The position numbers and the translations under genes were made by a program. A DNA stretch of 64,000 nucleotides. Origin: Hassallia sp050875635 (GTDB taxonomy: Bacteria; Cyanobacteriota; Cyanobacteriia; Cyanobacteriales; Nostocaceae). Positions within the stretch are counted from its first letter, which is position 1; each line of letters begins with the position of its first letter. Location: the NCBI RefSeq assembly GCF_050875635.1, contig NZ_JBPAOH010000008.1, positions 41,242 through 105,241 of the forward strand, written 5' to 3'. This document shows positions 1 to 8,036 of the stretch, piece by piece. The notes beneath the pieces are model-generated. The model was not told the origin of the DNA, did no database searches, and saw only the letters and a list, made by a program, of their open reading frames with translations.

Positions 1-145
1 CCACTCCAACCATGTGTTCATCCCCTGGACAGCGAACCGAAAACGTGTGTACGTCCACACCCATTTGCCGCAAAGTTGTTACTTCTCTAGAGATGAAAGT
101 ATCTGTCGCTCTCGGATATTCTCCAGTTAGGTAGGCAATACGCAT
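1..145 (-). CDS. glycosyltransferase family 4, N-terminal part (cut by window edge)
   Basis: Only the first 48 codons are inside the window. They start at ATG 145 and read MRIAYLTGEYPRATDTFI followed by a basic/hydrophobic stretch, the typical first strand and helix of cyanobacterial GT4 (GT-B fold) exopolysaccharide glycosyltransferases. The catalytic C-terminal half is off the left edge. It is the last gene seen in the minus-strand polysaccharide operon, 85 bp after the acyltransferase stop, so a role in sugar-chain assembly at the cytoplasmic membrane is inferred. The family call rests on the N-terminus only. Confidence 0.7.
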   Translation of the reverse strand, partial: MRIAYLTGEYPRATDTFISREVTTLRQMGVDVHTFSVRCPGDEHMVGV

Positions 146-205
146 AGATAAACTAAAGATTAATTGGTAATGGGTAATAGGAAAAAACTATCGAACCTGA
201 TATAA

Positions 206-234
206 GTACAGACGTTCCATTGTCACGTCTCTAC
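206..234. repeat. interspersed inverted repeat (GTAGAGACG family)
   Basis: Imperfect palindrome gtacagacgttcc...cacgtctctac. It is the same family as copies at 43056-43083, 61650-61678 and 63517-63545, and as in-frame copies inside NRPS genes at 53021-53091 and 57204-57229. Its minus-strand GTAG provides the TAG stop codon of the acyltransferase gene (231-233). Confidence 0.85.
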
Positions 235-1334
235 ACAAGCTTGATTTTTTGACTCAAGCGGATAGATGGTTTCTCTACCAATTGCCACATCAGAGCGGCA
301 AAGCCGACACTCACAAAGATTCCTAGTAGTAAGCAAAACGCTTCGCTTAAAGCATTACGGTTAAGCAGCTTAATCCCCAGGAAAAATACTGCTCCATAGA
401 TGGGAGTATGGGTCAGATACAGACTGTAAGAAATATGACCGAGAAATTGTAGCCATCGCCACTTTAACCAAACTTCCATGTAATTGGCTCGTCCGACTTG
501 TAATAGGAGTATGGCGACAATCGCAGAGACGATTGAAAATGTTGTTGAATTTATAGCTCCAGCAGTCAGCAAAAGCGCCGAATAAAAGTAAAAGTAGATT
601 GGCTTTAACTTATCGCGCCATGACCAATAGGCAAAGACCCCTAGCAGAAATGCGTACCATAACGGTAAAAATATGATTGATCTGCCAGTATTTTCAAACA
701 CACCCATAGGAAAGAGAGCGGCGGCTAGGGCAACAGGAACAAACACAATTGCTCGACTAAAGCGCAAATTTCGCGAATAATTAAGCCACTGTGCTAGTCC
801 TAATAGCGCACAAAAGACTAAATAGAACTGTATTTCTATAGATAATGTCCAGTAAACTTCGTTGATGTGTCCGAGTCGAAAAATGTCTTGTAAATAGAAT
901 AGATGTGCTAACAACCTCTGAAAAGATAGAGGCTGTTTACCTGGGGCAAACGCCTCACCTTTGACATACGAAGATAAAAGTAAAAAACCTAAAGTTACGA
1001 CTATTGAGACGTAATATGGTGGAGTGAGTCGGGCAAAACGACGCAGACTGAAACGTCCAAAATAGGCTAAGTTAATACGAGCCTTACGTAGCGAATGTGC
1101 AATCACAAAACCGCTGAGGACAAAGAAGATGGGTACACCAAAGCTACCCCAGTCAAAGACGACAGCTACAAACCAGTCGGGTAAGACGCTGGTTAATAGA
1201 TCAAGACGCCCGTCTAAGGGAGCATGAAACAAAATTACCCATAAGGCTGCAATGCCACGTAGCGCATCGACAAAATAGAAATGGACTTTGGGTGACTTAA
1301 TGACTGAAGTTGTCGATGAGGCTTTGAGATCCAT
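231..1334 (-). CDS. acyltransferase 3 family membrane protein (OafA/YrhL-like)
   Basis: 367 aa integral membrane O-acyltransferase. The N-terminus carries the family signature FVDALRGIAALWVILFHA, with the conserved RG and a membrane-embedded His. About ten hydrophobic segments follow, as expected for this family. Members transfer acetyl or other acyl groups to sugars of extracellular polysaccharides, so it probably decorates the polymer made by this operon. It lies 4 bp after the epimerase gene and is translated from ATG 1334. The stop codon lies in an interspersed repeat, so the last residues (KIKLV) may have been altered by repeat insertion. Acyl donor and acceptor are unknown. Confidence 0.88.
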   Translation of the reverse strand: MDLKASSTTSVIKSPKVHFYFVDALRGIAALWVILFHAPLDGRLDLLTSVLPDWFVAVVFDWGSFGVPIFFVLSGFVIAHSLRKARINLAYFGRFSLRRFARLTPPYYVSIVVTLGFLLLSSYVKGEAFAPGKQPLSFQRLLAHLFYLQDIFRLGHINEVYWTLSIEIQFYLVFCALLGLAQWLNYSRNLRFSRAIVFVPVALAAALFPMGVFENTGRSIIFLPLWYAFLLGVFAYWSWRDKLKPIYFYFYSALLLTAGAINSTTFSIVSAIVAILLLQVGRANYMEVWLKWRWLQFLGHISYSLYLTHTPIYGAVFFLGIKLLNRNALSEAFCLLLGIFVSVGFAALMWQLVEKPSIRLSQKIKLV

Positions 1335-1338
1335 ACAT

Positions 1339-2382
1339 TCAGCTTCCCAATGGTTGCAAAGCAGGTGTGTTAGAAGATGCTTCTAACAATTCGACATTGT
1401 TACAACTGCGCTCTAGTGCGGTGTCGAGTGAATATCTCGGCTGCCAATTTAAAATTTGTTTTGCACTTTGGTTGCTGAAGCGAAAATGCTTAAATCTGGC
1501 ATCTAGCACTCTGGGAATAAAGATGCCAGGTAGCCTTGCTTTTCCCTTTAATACTCGTTGGTTGTATGTCCACATAATCCAGGCTATGAAGCGTATGAGT
1601 GTCCAATTGACAGGAATCAGACGGGGTATAGAAACTTGATGTTGCTTGAGTTTCTTAACATAGCCTCTCTGGGTGGGTAAGTTGTCATCAACGATATTCA
1701 AAGTTTGAGCGATCGCTTCATCGCATACAGCAGTAACAATTGCTTCTGCACAGTTTTCGACATATGTCAATGGCATTGTTGCATAACCACCGATTCGCAA
1801 CCACAGGTTGTCTGTCAATTTACCCCCAAGCAAACTACTCCAGAGGTTATCTCGTCCGTAAATTAATCCGGGACGGACAATCGTCACTTGTGCCGAGTGA
1901 TTCTGCTCAAACTCGCGCACAAGTTGTTCTTGCAGCAGCTTGGTTTGAGCGTATTCATCTCGCTCAAGCGGATTACTTTCAATCAGTGAATCTTCGGTAA
2001 TTGTTGTGCCAGATGAAATGCCCTGATAGTCATACACCGAAAAGGTACTAATATCAACTAGTCGCAACACACCAGCGGCAATCATCGCATCAAGCAAGTT
2101 TTCGGTAGCAATGACTGTGCCCGCAAATCGCGTGTAAAAGTCACCTTCTTTAGCGGCAGCCAGATGAATGACTGCATCCGTCCCCCGGACAGCATCGACA
2201 ATACCATCTTTGCGGCGCAAATCTAAACGGATTAGCTCTATATTTGGGTGATTGTGCCAAGTTAAGTGCTTTTCATTACTAGATGGTCGCACAACTGCAC
2301 GGACTTGATGTCCTTGTCGCAGTGCTTCGGCAACTACGTACTTTCCTAAGAAACCGGACGCACCTGTTATTAATAACTTCAT
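1339..2382 (-). CDS. NAD-dependent epimerase/dehydratase (extended SDR)
   Basis: 347 aa Rossmann-fold enzyme. The N-terminal glycine motif TGASGFLG (residues 6-13) binds NAD(P), and a YAQTK sequence near residue 145 supplies the catalytic Tyr-Lys pair. Length and architecture fit extended SDRs acting on nucleotide sugars. The ATG (2382-2380) overlaps the TGA of the upstream oxidoreductase gene as ATGA, which indicates translational coupling. It probably makes or modifies an activated sugar for the polysaccharide, together with the Gfo/Idh enzyme. The substrate cannot be told from the sequence. Confidence 0.88.
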   Translation of the reverse strand: MKLLITGASGFLGKYVVAEALRQGHQVRAVVRPSSNEKHLTWHNHPNIELIRLDLRRKDGIVDAVRGTDAVIHLAAAKEGDFYTRFAGTVIATENLLDAMIAAGVLRLVDISTFSVYDYQGISSGTTITEDSLIESNPLERDEYAQTKLLQEQLVREFEQNHSAQVTIVRPGLIYGRDNLWSSLLGGKLTDNLWLRIGGYATMPLTYVENCAEAIVTAVCDEAIAQTLNIVDDNLPTQRGYVKKLKQHQVSIPRLIPVNWTLIRFIAWIMWTYNQRVLKGKARLPGIFIPRVLDARFKHFRFSNQSAKQILNWQPRYSLDTALERSCNNVELLEASSNTPALQPLGS

Positions 2383-3431
2383 ACTCGATTCGCCTCCGAT
2401 AGTAGGGCATTAACTAATCTATTTGTCCGTTCCATATCTGCAAAACTGATTGGTGGTGCTTTACCATCAATTAGTGCTGCATAAGTTTGGTCTAAAAGCC
2501 GATGCATTCCTTCATAAGGTGTTTTTTGCATAATCTTGTTACGAAAGTTAGTAAATGATGCTCCAACCAAATCGCAACCGTTGACAAAATGATTTATTAG
2601 GGGAGATAGCAGTTCACCAGCGCGGGGAATGACACAACGCAGGTAAGGTTGAAACAAATCAGTTTCGGCATAACCTTTGGAACCGCGCACTATGACGTTG
2701 AAAGCTTTGGGTGAGGTGTGAGCGCTGAATCGAATGCGAGCGTGACTAGAACCGGCGATGGCGATCGCATCAAGATCGTCATACTTAAATAAATCTCCAC
2801 CACCGTGATTGCTCCATGCAGCACTAACGCGGTCGAATTCGGGTATAAAGCGCACTATCAAGGAACACAAATGGGTAATGAAATCATGAATCACTCCTGC
2901 GGGCATTTTATGAATTGGATTAGGTAAGTTTTCGTCTGCGAATACTCCACCATCGCGAACAGGAAGCGCTATTCTGACTGAAACTTCTTGTATTTCACCG
3001 AGAACGCCATCTGCAACTAATTTTTCAATTGCGAGGATTGTTTCATTAAAGCAGTAATTTTGGTTTTCAATCAGCCAGCGGTTATGAGATTTCGCTAAAG
3101 CCCAAAGTTCTTGAAATTCATCGTAGGTAGGTGCAATCGGCTTTTCACAAAATACGTGTGCGCCGGCTTCTAAGCAGTATGATGCAATTAGTTTGTGGGT
3201 ATGAGGTGGAGTGAGAATGTGTACAACATCAGGCTTGATTTCATCTAACATTTGGCGATAGTCGGTGTAAATTGAGTCAGCGCCAAATCGTTCTGCTGCA
3301 TAAGAAGCAGACGCTTTTGAAAGGTCACAAACACTCTTCAAATGTGCGCGATCGCATGACGCCAAAAAACTTAAATGCTCTTTAGAAATTGCCCCTGTCC
3401 CAATTACTGCTGATTTTAATTTAGTTGCCAT
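2379..3431 (-). CDS. Gfo/Idh/MocA family oxidoreductase
   Basis: 350 aa from ATG 3431. A longer in-frame extension to 3500 exists, but ATG 3431 has an AAAGGA Shine-Dalgarno-like sequence about 12 bases upstream and begins directly before the Rossmann strand (AVIGTGAISKEHL). The family hallmark EKP occurs as FCEKPIAP. Members oxidise or reduce sugars using bound NAD(P), often in synthesis of unusual nucleotide sugars or in reductive rearrangement. It is coupled to the downstream SDR gene by a 4-base overlap, so the two probably act in sequence on one sugar precursor. Confidence 0.88.
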   Translation of the reverse strand: MATKLKSAVIGTGAISKEHLSFLASCDRAHLKSVCDLSKASASYAAERFGADSIYTDYRQMLDEIKPDVVHILTPPHTHKLIASYCLEAGAHVFCEKPIAPTYDEFQELWALAKSHNRWLIENQNYCFNETILAIEKLVADGVLGEIQEVSVRIALPVRDGGVFADENLPNPIHKMPAGVIHDFITHLCSLIVRFIPEFDRVSAAWSNHGGGDLFKYDDLDAIAIAGSSHARIRFSAHTSPKAFNVIVRGSKGYAETDLFQPYLRCVIPRAGELLSPLINHFVNGCDLVGASFTNFRNKIMQKTPYEGMHRLLDQTYAALIDGKAPPISFADMERTNRLVNALLSEANRV

Positions 3432-3483
3432 TAATACTATTTTTCCTTTATGTATATGTAGTGAGCGAGAAGAGCGCTCAACC

Positions 3484-4485
3484 TTAAGCTGAAGTCGCAC
3501 TTTTGTATTCCATAATCGTGCGCTGTTGTTTGAACAACCGAGAAATATGAAACTTGATTTGACCTTGTACTTTGGGAAATTTTTCTAACACACAAAACAG
3601 ACTATAAAGAATAGCATCTGTTGATTGATATCCACGTTTGAGTGTAAAGCGATAGACGCGATAAGCTAATGAAGCATAAGCCATAAATAATAAGAGTATG
3701 CTGAATCCTTGAGTTGGCAATATACAGGCGATCGCCAACAAAGGCAAAAACAAACCCCAAAACCAACTTCGCAAACTTTCTCTTACCCAGTGACGTTCCG
3801 GACTGCGACCATGTAGCCAAGCACCCTCAGCATAAGCATGACCATTGCGAATTTCCCGCTTCCACCACTGTCTAAAACGAGTGATTTGGGCATTATGCAA
3901 TGTCATCTCTGCATCGATACGCCAAATTTTACCACCAGCTTGACGCAATCGCACACACAGTTCTGGTTCTTCACCGGCAATCAATGTCGGATTGAAGCCT
4001 CCTACTTTTTTTAAGGCAGTTACCCTCATCATCGAGTCACCACCACAAATGAGTGCTTCACCAACAGGAGTATCCCATTCTATATCGCACAAGCGGTTAT
4101 ATATAGAATTATTTGGGAATTCTTCCCGACGCCGACCACAAACTACAACTACGTCAGATTGAGTATTTAATTCATGTATTGCACTTTTCAACCATCCCTC
4201 AACAATTCGACAATCTCCATCTACAAATTGGACAAATTCAATATCTGGTTTGACTTGTACTAAATATTCAAATCCTTTATTTCTAGCACGGGCAGCGGTG
4301 AACGGAATAGATAAATCAAGTTCTACTACATGGACACCAAGAGATTTCGCTAGTACCACACTATTATCTGTGGAACCGGAATCAACGTAGACTACGATTC
4401 TTGCTTCTTTGATTACTGATAGCAAGCACTCTTGAAGACGATTTCCTTCGTTGCGTCCGATGACGACAATTCCAATAGACTGCAA
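3484..4485 (-). CDS. glycosyltransferase family 2 with C-terminal membrane segments
   Basis: 333 aa. I place the start at TTG 4485: a perfect AGGAGGT lies 7 bases upstream, and the GT2 domain begins immediately (IGIVVIGRNEGNRLQ). Starting further upstream would overlap the ligase gene. The GT-A acceptor/donor motif appears as FVDGDC, followed by a GGDSMM/AGEEPELC region typical of these enzymes. Two hydrophobic segments near residues 240-285 anchor it to the membrane. It probably adds a sugar to the lipid-linked repeat unit. Confidence 0.87.
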   Translation of the reverse strand: MQSIGIVVIGRNEGNRLQECLLSVIKEARIVVYVDSGSTDNSVVLAKSLGVHVVELDLSIPFTAARARNKGFEYLVQVKPDIEFVQFVDGDCRIVEGWLKSAIHELNTQSDVVVVCGRRREEFPNNSIYNRLCDIEWDTPVGEALICGGDSMMRVTALKKVGGFNPTLIAGEEPELCVRLRQAGGKIWRIDAEMTLHNAQITRFRQWWKREIRNGHAYAEGAWLHGRSPERHWVRESLRSWFWGLFLPLLAIACILPTQGFSILLLFMAYASLAYRVYRFTLKRGYQSTDAILYSLFCVLEKFPKVQGQIKFHISRLFKQQRTIMEYKSATSA

Positions 4486-4492
4486 TGTAAAA

Positions 4493-4499
4493 CCTCCTG
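4493..4499 (-). promoter_or_regulatory. strong Shine-Dalgarno setting a TTG start
   Basis: The minus strand reads AGGAGGT followed by TTTACA and then TTG CAG TCA. This consensus ribosome site fixes the GT2 start at TTG 4485 rather than at upstream in-frame codons. Confidence 0.8.
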
Positions 4500-4513
4500 T
4501 TAAAATTCGTTTA

Positions 4514-5752
4514 TTATGTTGTATGCAGGTTGCTTTTTTGATTTCGAGTAAAAACAACTGTGGTAAACAAAACCCAATACAGGTTAGCACCATACAGCAA
4601 ACAACTTTCTGTTACATTATTCATTGCTAGAAAGGTAAGATAAACTAATGGCCAAATTTCTTCTGGATTTTTAGTTACATAAGCTTGTTTTAATGCTCGA
4701 AGAAAAACTGTGAAATAACTAATTAAAAAAAGTGATAAGCCAATTAAGCCAACATCAAGTGCTAAATCAACAAAGCCATTGTGGGCGTGAGGTGCAATCC
4801 AGCCAGACGATATTGCTTGACCGGCTTCAACTGCATACTGACTATTAGGTGCCCAAAATGCACCACGCCCATAACCTAATAATGGTCTTTCCATTAATCT
4901 AGTTAGTGCATAACCCCATATGGGCGTTCGTCCAGTTAAACTTGGGTCTCTTCCTAAACCAGTTAACAGTTCAATCCAATAAGTTAAAACTAATACAGCG
5001 ACACATCCCAGAATCAGAATTCCAATATTTGTGAAAACTACGCTTATTTTTCCCTGCCAGCGAAAGTTTTTATATAAAATTATTATTAATATAAGCACAA
5101 AAGAGAGAACAAGAGAAGTTTTTGAAGTTGAAAGTTCCATTAAGATTACCGAAAAAATCAACCCAGCCCATTTATATAAATTTGAGTTTTCTTTTGGGAG
5201 TAAAAAAAATGTGAATGAACTTAAAACCATCATGCTTCCCAGATGATTTTTGTGCCCGTATATTCCTTTCCATGTTCCTAGATGTTCTACGAGTCCATCC
5301 GCTCCATGTATGCCAATATTTGGGTATCCAAGGGCAAAAATTATACTAATAATACTTCCTAAAAAGAAAGTATAAGCAACAAGTTGTACCTGCTCTTTCA
5401 AGCTAAATCGTATAGCAAAATATAAGCTAAACGAAGTCATCATTAAGATATCTCTGGCATTAAATAACGTAACATCTGGAAATTCTGACCAGCTAAACGA
5501 GAGAAATGCTAATGCAGTTAATATACAGATGAAGATGTTTTGACTGACTGTGATTATTGTGCTTTTCCAGAAGACGCAAATGAGAATGCTTGACATTCCC
5601 CAAACAAGAAATATGATTAATGTGACAACGGCTTGTGGAAGCACAAGACCTAGAGAATGTACACCAAAGATTCCTGAGAAGAAACTTAAGCCTAAAACGA
5701 TAAAACCTTTCTCGGCAAGTCTTAAAGATTTATTTTGACTTTTCTTTTTCAC
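4514..5752 (-). CDS. O-antigen ligase / Wzy-type polymerase family protein
   Basis: 412 aa polytopic membrane protein with about ten hydrophobic segments. It has the large periplasmic loop and R/H-containing signature of the WaaL/Wzy family: the sequence around GRTPIWGYALTRLMERPLLG and the following APHAHNGFVDLALDVG block is diagnostic, with the conserved H(A/S)HN. It polymerises or transfers lipid-linked repeat units on the periplasmic face. The start is GTG 5752 (KKKSQNKS); no good ATG is in frame upstream and the ribosome site is weak. With the Wzc homologue in the same operon, this supports a Wzx/Wzy-type pathway, although no Wzx flippase or Wza export protein is in the window. Confidence 0.87.
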   Translation of the reverse strand: MKKKSQNKSLRLAEKGFIVLGLSFFSGIFGVHSLGLVLPQAVVTLIIFLVWGMSSILICVFWKSTIITVSQNIFICILTALAFLSFSWSEFPDVTLFNARDILMMTSFSLYFAIRFSLKEQVQLVAYTFFLGSIISIIFALGYPNIGIHGADGLVEHLGTWKGIYGHKNHLGSMMVLSSFTFFLLPKENSNLYKWAGLIFSVILMELSTSKTSLVLSFVLILIIILYKNFRWQGKISVVFTNIGILILGCVAVLVLTYWIELLTGLGRDPSLTGRTPIWGYALTRLMERPLLGYGRGAFWAPNSQYAVEAGQAISSGWIAPHAHNGFVDLALDVGLIGLSLFLISYFTVFLRALKQAYVTKNPEEIWPLVYLTFLAMNNVTESCLLYGANLYWVLFTTVVFTRNQKSNLHTT

Positions 5753-5795
5753 GGTTGAAACATAAAAAAAGACAGATGAATTTGACGAAAAAGTT

Positions 5796-7010
5796 TTACG
5801 AGGTCTTATCTCTTTCTGTACGAACCCACACGCTTTGAGGTTTTACTAAAAATTGAAGATAAACTGGTATCTTCCATAAAACGTAAAAAGGAATGGTTAA
5901 AAGTTCGTGTAGAGGTAAGTCTTGACGAGCGAATTTAGCCCAAGCGATAAGAATTGCCATCAAGAAACAAAATCCCGCTGTAGCGACAATTGCTGCTGCT
6001 ATCCATGATGTTGTGAAAATTGCAAACAGCAGAGAAACGATCATTAGTACTAACCAGATAATAACAAGCAAAGATAGAGGTGGTACACACAAATCTAGAA
6101 CACTCAGCAACAAGTCAAACCTTTTTTGCTTCACTGCTTCTTTGAGCAGAATGGGGACATAAGTCTGCATATTTTGGAAATGACCGTGTTCCCAGCGAGT
6201 TCTTTGACTTTTTGCAGCTTGCGATTGCTGGGGCAAATACCCTGTTACTTTTGCTTGTTGGCAAAATACTGGTGTGTGTCCAGCTATGGTTAAATCCAAG
6301 CCTAGTTTTAAGTCTTCAACGAGGTGATCGTTGGCTAAATCACAAGAAAGAATGACTGACCAAGGAAAAGCCATACCTGTACCCAGCAACGAGCAGGGCA
6401 GTCCCAAACGCGCTGTTCCACGGGGACGAACTAGGTTCTTGACGATGATAGAAAATTGAGAAACAAAGTCTTTTGAGGACTGAGAGTTTTTCGGTCTTAC
6501 CATCAAGTAGGTAGCTTGAATCGGTCGCATAAGAGCGATCGCACGTTGAGTTAATTGTGCGATCGCATCTTCATAAACTGTACAATCAGCATCAATTATT
6601 ACAACCACATCAGGAGGATCTGACTCAATGAACTGTAAGCCATAATCTAAAGCGTATCCTTTACCTTTGCGCTCAATATCGTGACGCTCAATAACTGTTG
6701 CACCCATTGCACGGGCTATCTCAGCTGTGGCATCATTACAATTATCCGCAACGACTACCAAGCGGTCTTGTTTTTTTAAAGCTGGGGTCAATTTTTCTAA
6801 TGTTGAACCAATTACAACTTCTTCATTATGTGCTGGTACTAAAACAGTAACTTTGGTATCTTGCCAATTATCTTTATCAGCAGCATCAGCCGTTTCAAAC
6901 AGAGCCGCAATACATTCAATCAGAAAAAATAGGCAGAAAAAAAATAAAATTAATGCGCTCAATGACAAAGCAGTATTAATACATAAAGCCACGAAAGGGC
7001 TCATAGACAT
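5796..7010 (-). CDS. membrane glycosyltransferase family 2
   Basis: 404 aa. It has an N-terminal membrane helix (about residues 10-35), a GT-A domain with VVIIDADC (DxD-like), and QRTRW, the Q/RxxRW motif of processive-type GT2 enzymes, then two or three C-terminal membrane helices (about 300-390). This layout resembles cellulose-synthase-like/HpsN-type transferases. The ATG at 7010 has GAGG about 10 bases upstream. It probably initiates or extends the polymer at the cytoplasmic membrane. The donor sugar is unknown. Confidence 0.87.
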   Translation of the reverse strand: MSMSPFVALCINTALSLSALILFFFCLFFLIECIAALFETADAADKDNWQDTKVTVLVPAHNEEVVIGSTLEKLTPALKKQDRLVVVADNCNDATAEIARAMGATVIERHDIERKGKGYALDYGLQFIESDPPDVVVIIDADCTVYEDAIAQLTQRAIALMRPIQATYLMVRPKNSQSSKDFVSQFSIIVKNLVRPRGTARLGLPCSLLGTGMAFPWSVILSCDLANDHLVEDLKLGLDLTIAGHTPVFCQQAKVTGYLPQQSQAAKSQRTRWEHGHFQNMQTYVPILLKEAVKQKRFDLLLSVLDLCVPPLSLLVIIWLVLMIVSLLFAIFTTSWIAAAIVATAGFCFLMAILIAWAKFARQDLPLHELLTIPFYVLWKIPVYLQFLVKPQSVWVRTERDKTS

Positions 7011-7028
7011 AGCATTATTACCTCGTAA

Positions 7029-7991
7029 TCAAGAACTTTTCTGGAGCCGAAAATACTGCTGAGTTTGATTTGGCTGTATAAATCGAAGACCTTCTGTTTG
7101 CAGAGTATTTACAAAGCTGGTTGTCACATGAGCCGGGATACGTTTAAGAGAAACAAATCCAGCTTGCTCGCACATTTTCTTTAAGGTGATAGGGGTAAAA
7201 GCATTAATATGTTCAAGTGGGTGAACAGCATGAAACTCTAAAAAACTTTTTGGTTGACTAATTCCTCGGCAATTAGAAACTTCAACAATTAAAATTCCTT
7301 TATCTTCCATTTTGTTGGCAATTTGCTTTAAAGTTGCTAAGGGGTCTTCAAGATGTTCTAATACTTGAAAAAGTGTTACGGCTTGTATTTTACCCATATC
7401 ATAAAACTTTAAGCTTCCCAAGTTGTTGAAAATAGGGATGTCTGTTTTTGCAGCTCGTTCGTGACGGGTACTGCTGAAATCAATTCCGCAGACTTTAAAA
7501 CCAAAAAGCTTTGCTAAAGCTAAAAAGTCTCCATCTCCACAGCCATAGTCTAAAATGCGAAATTGCTCTGTTGTATTTGATTTTATAAGCTTTCGCAGTC
7601 GTAAAAGATGTTTTGTATCTCGTCGTCCACGTTCAAACAGAATTTCTCGCTTATTATCTGTTTGATATTCTGCTTCCATACGTTCAATTTGGGCATCATT
7701 AATCCACTGGCTATACAACAAATTTAACCATTCTGGTGTGAGAATCCGCTGATGAAAAACCATACCACAGGTATCACAACTAATTAAAGAAAAAGTTTCT
7801 TCTTTTAGTAGTGCGATGACATCTTCGCTGTAGTGACATTTCTCAATAAAAGAGCGAGTGGGTTCGGAAGTAAATTTTCCTTGCCAAAGCGGATGTAATT
7901 TAGAAGAACCGCAGCTTATGCAGTGCGATCGCTCTCGAAATGCAACACTTTTTTTAGAGAGCAATTCTGAATTGAGGTTATGTTTAGTCAT
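7029..7991 (-). CDS. class I SAM-dependent methyltransferase with N-terminal zinc ribbon
   Basis: 320 aa. Two CxxC pairs (Cys24/27 and Cys72/75) form a predicted zinc ribbon. A SAM-binding motif I follows, ILDYGCGDGDF, at residues 146-156. The post-motif region (VTLFQVLEHLEDP) fits Methyltransf_11/23-type enzymes. Related zinc-ribbon methyltransferases modify sugars or polysaccharide ends. It lies 45 bp downstream of the Wzc gene in the same orientation, so it probably caps or decorates the polymer. The ribosome site is weak. Confidence 0.85.
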   Translation of the reverse strand: MTKHNLNSELLSKKSVAFRERSHCISCGSSKLHPLWQGKFTSEPTRSFIEKCHYSEDVIALLKEETFSLISCDTCGMVFHQRILTPEWLNLLYSQWINDAQIERMEAEYQTDNKREILFERGRRDTKHLLRLRKLIKSNTTEQFRILDYGCGDGDFLALAKLFGFKVCGIDFSSTRHERAAKTDIPIFNNLGSLKFYDMGKIQAVTLFQVLEHLEDPLATLKQIANKMEDKGILIVEVSNCRGISQPKSFLEFHAVHPLEHINAFTPITLKKMCEQAGFVSLKRIPAHVTTSFVNTLQTEGLRFIQPNQTQQYFRLQKSS

Positions 7992-8036
7992 CTTTATTAC
8001 AAAAGAGTGGAAATTTTGCTATACCCCATGCCCGAT

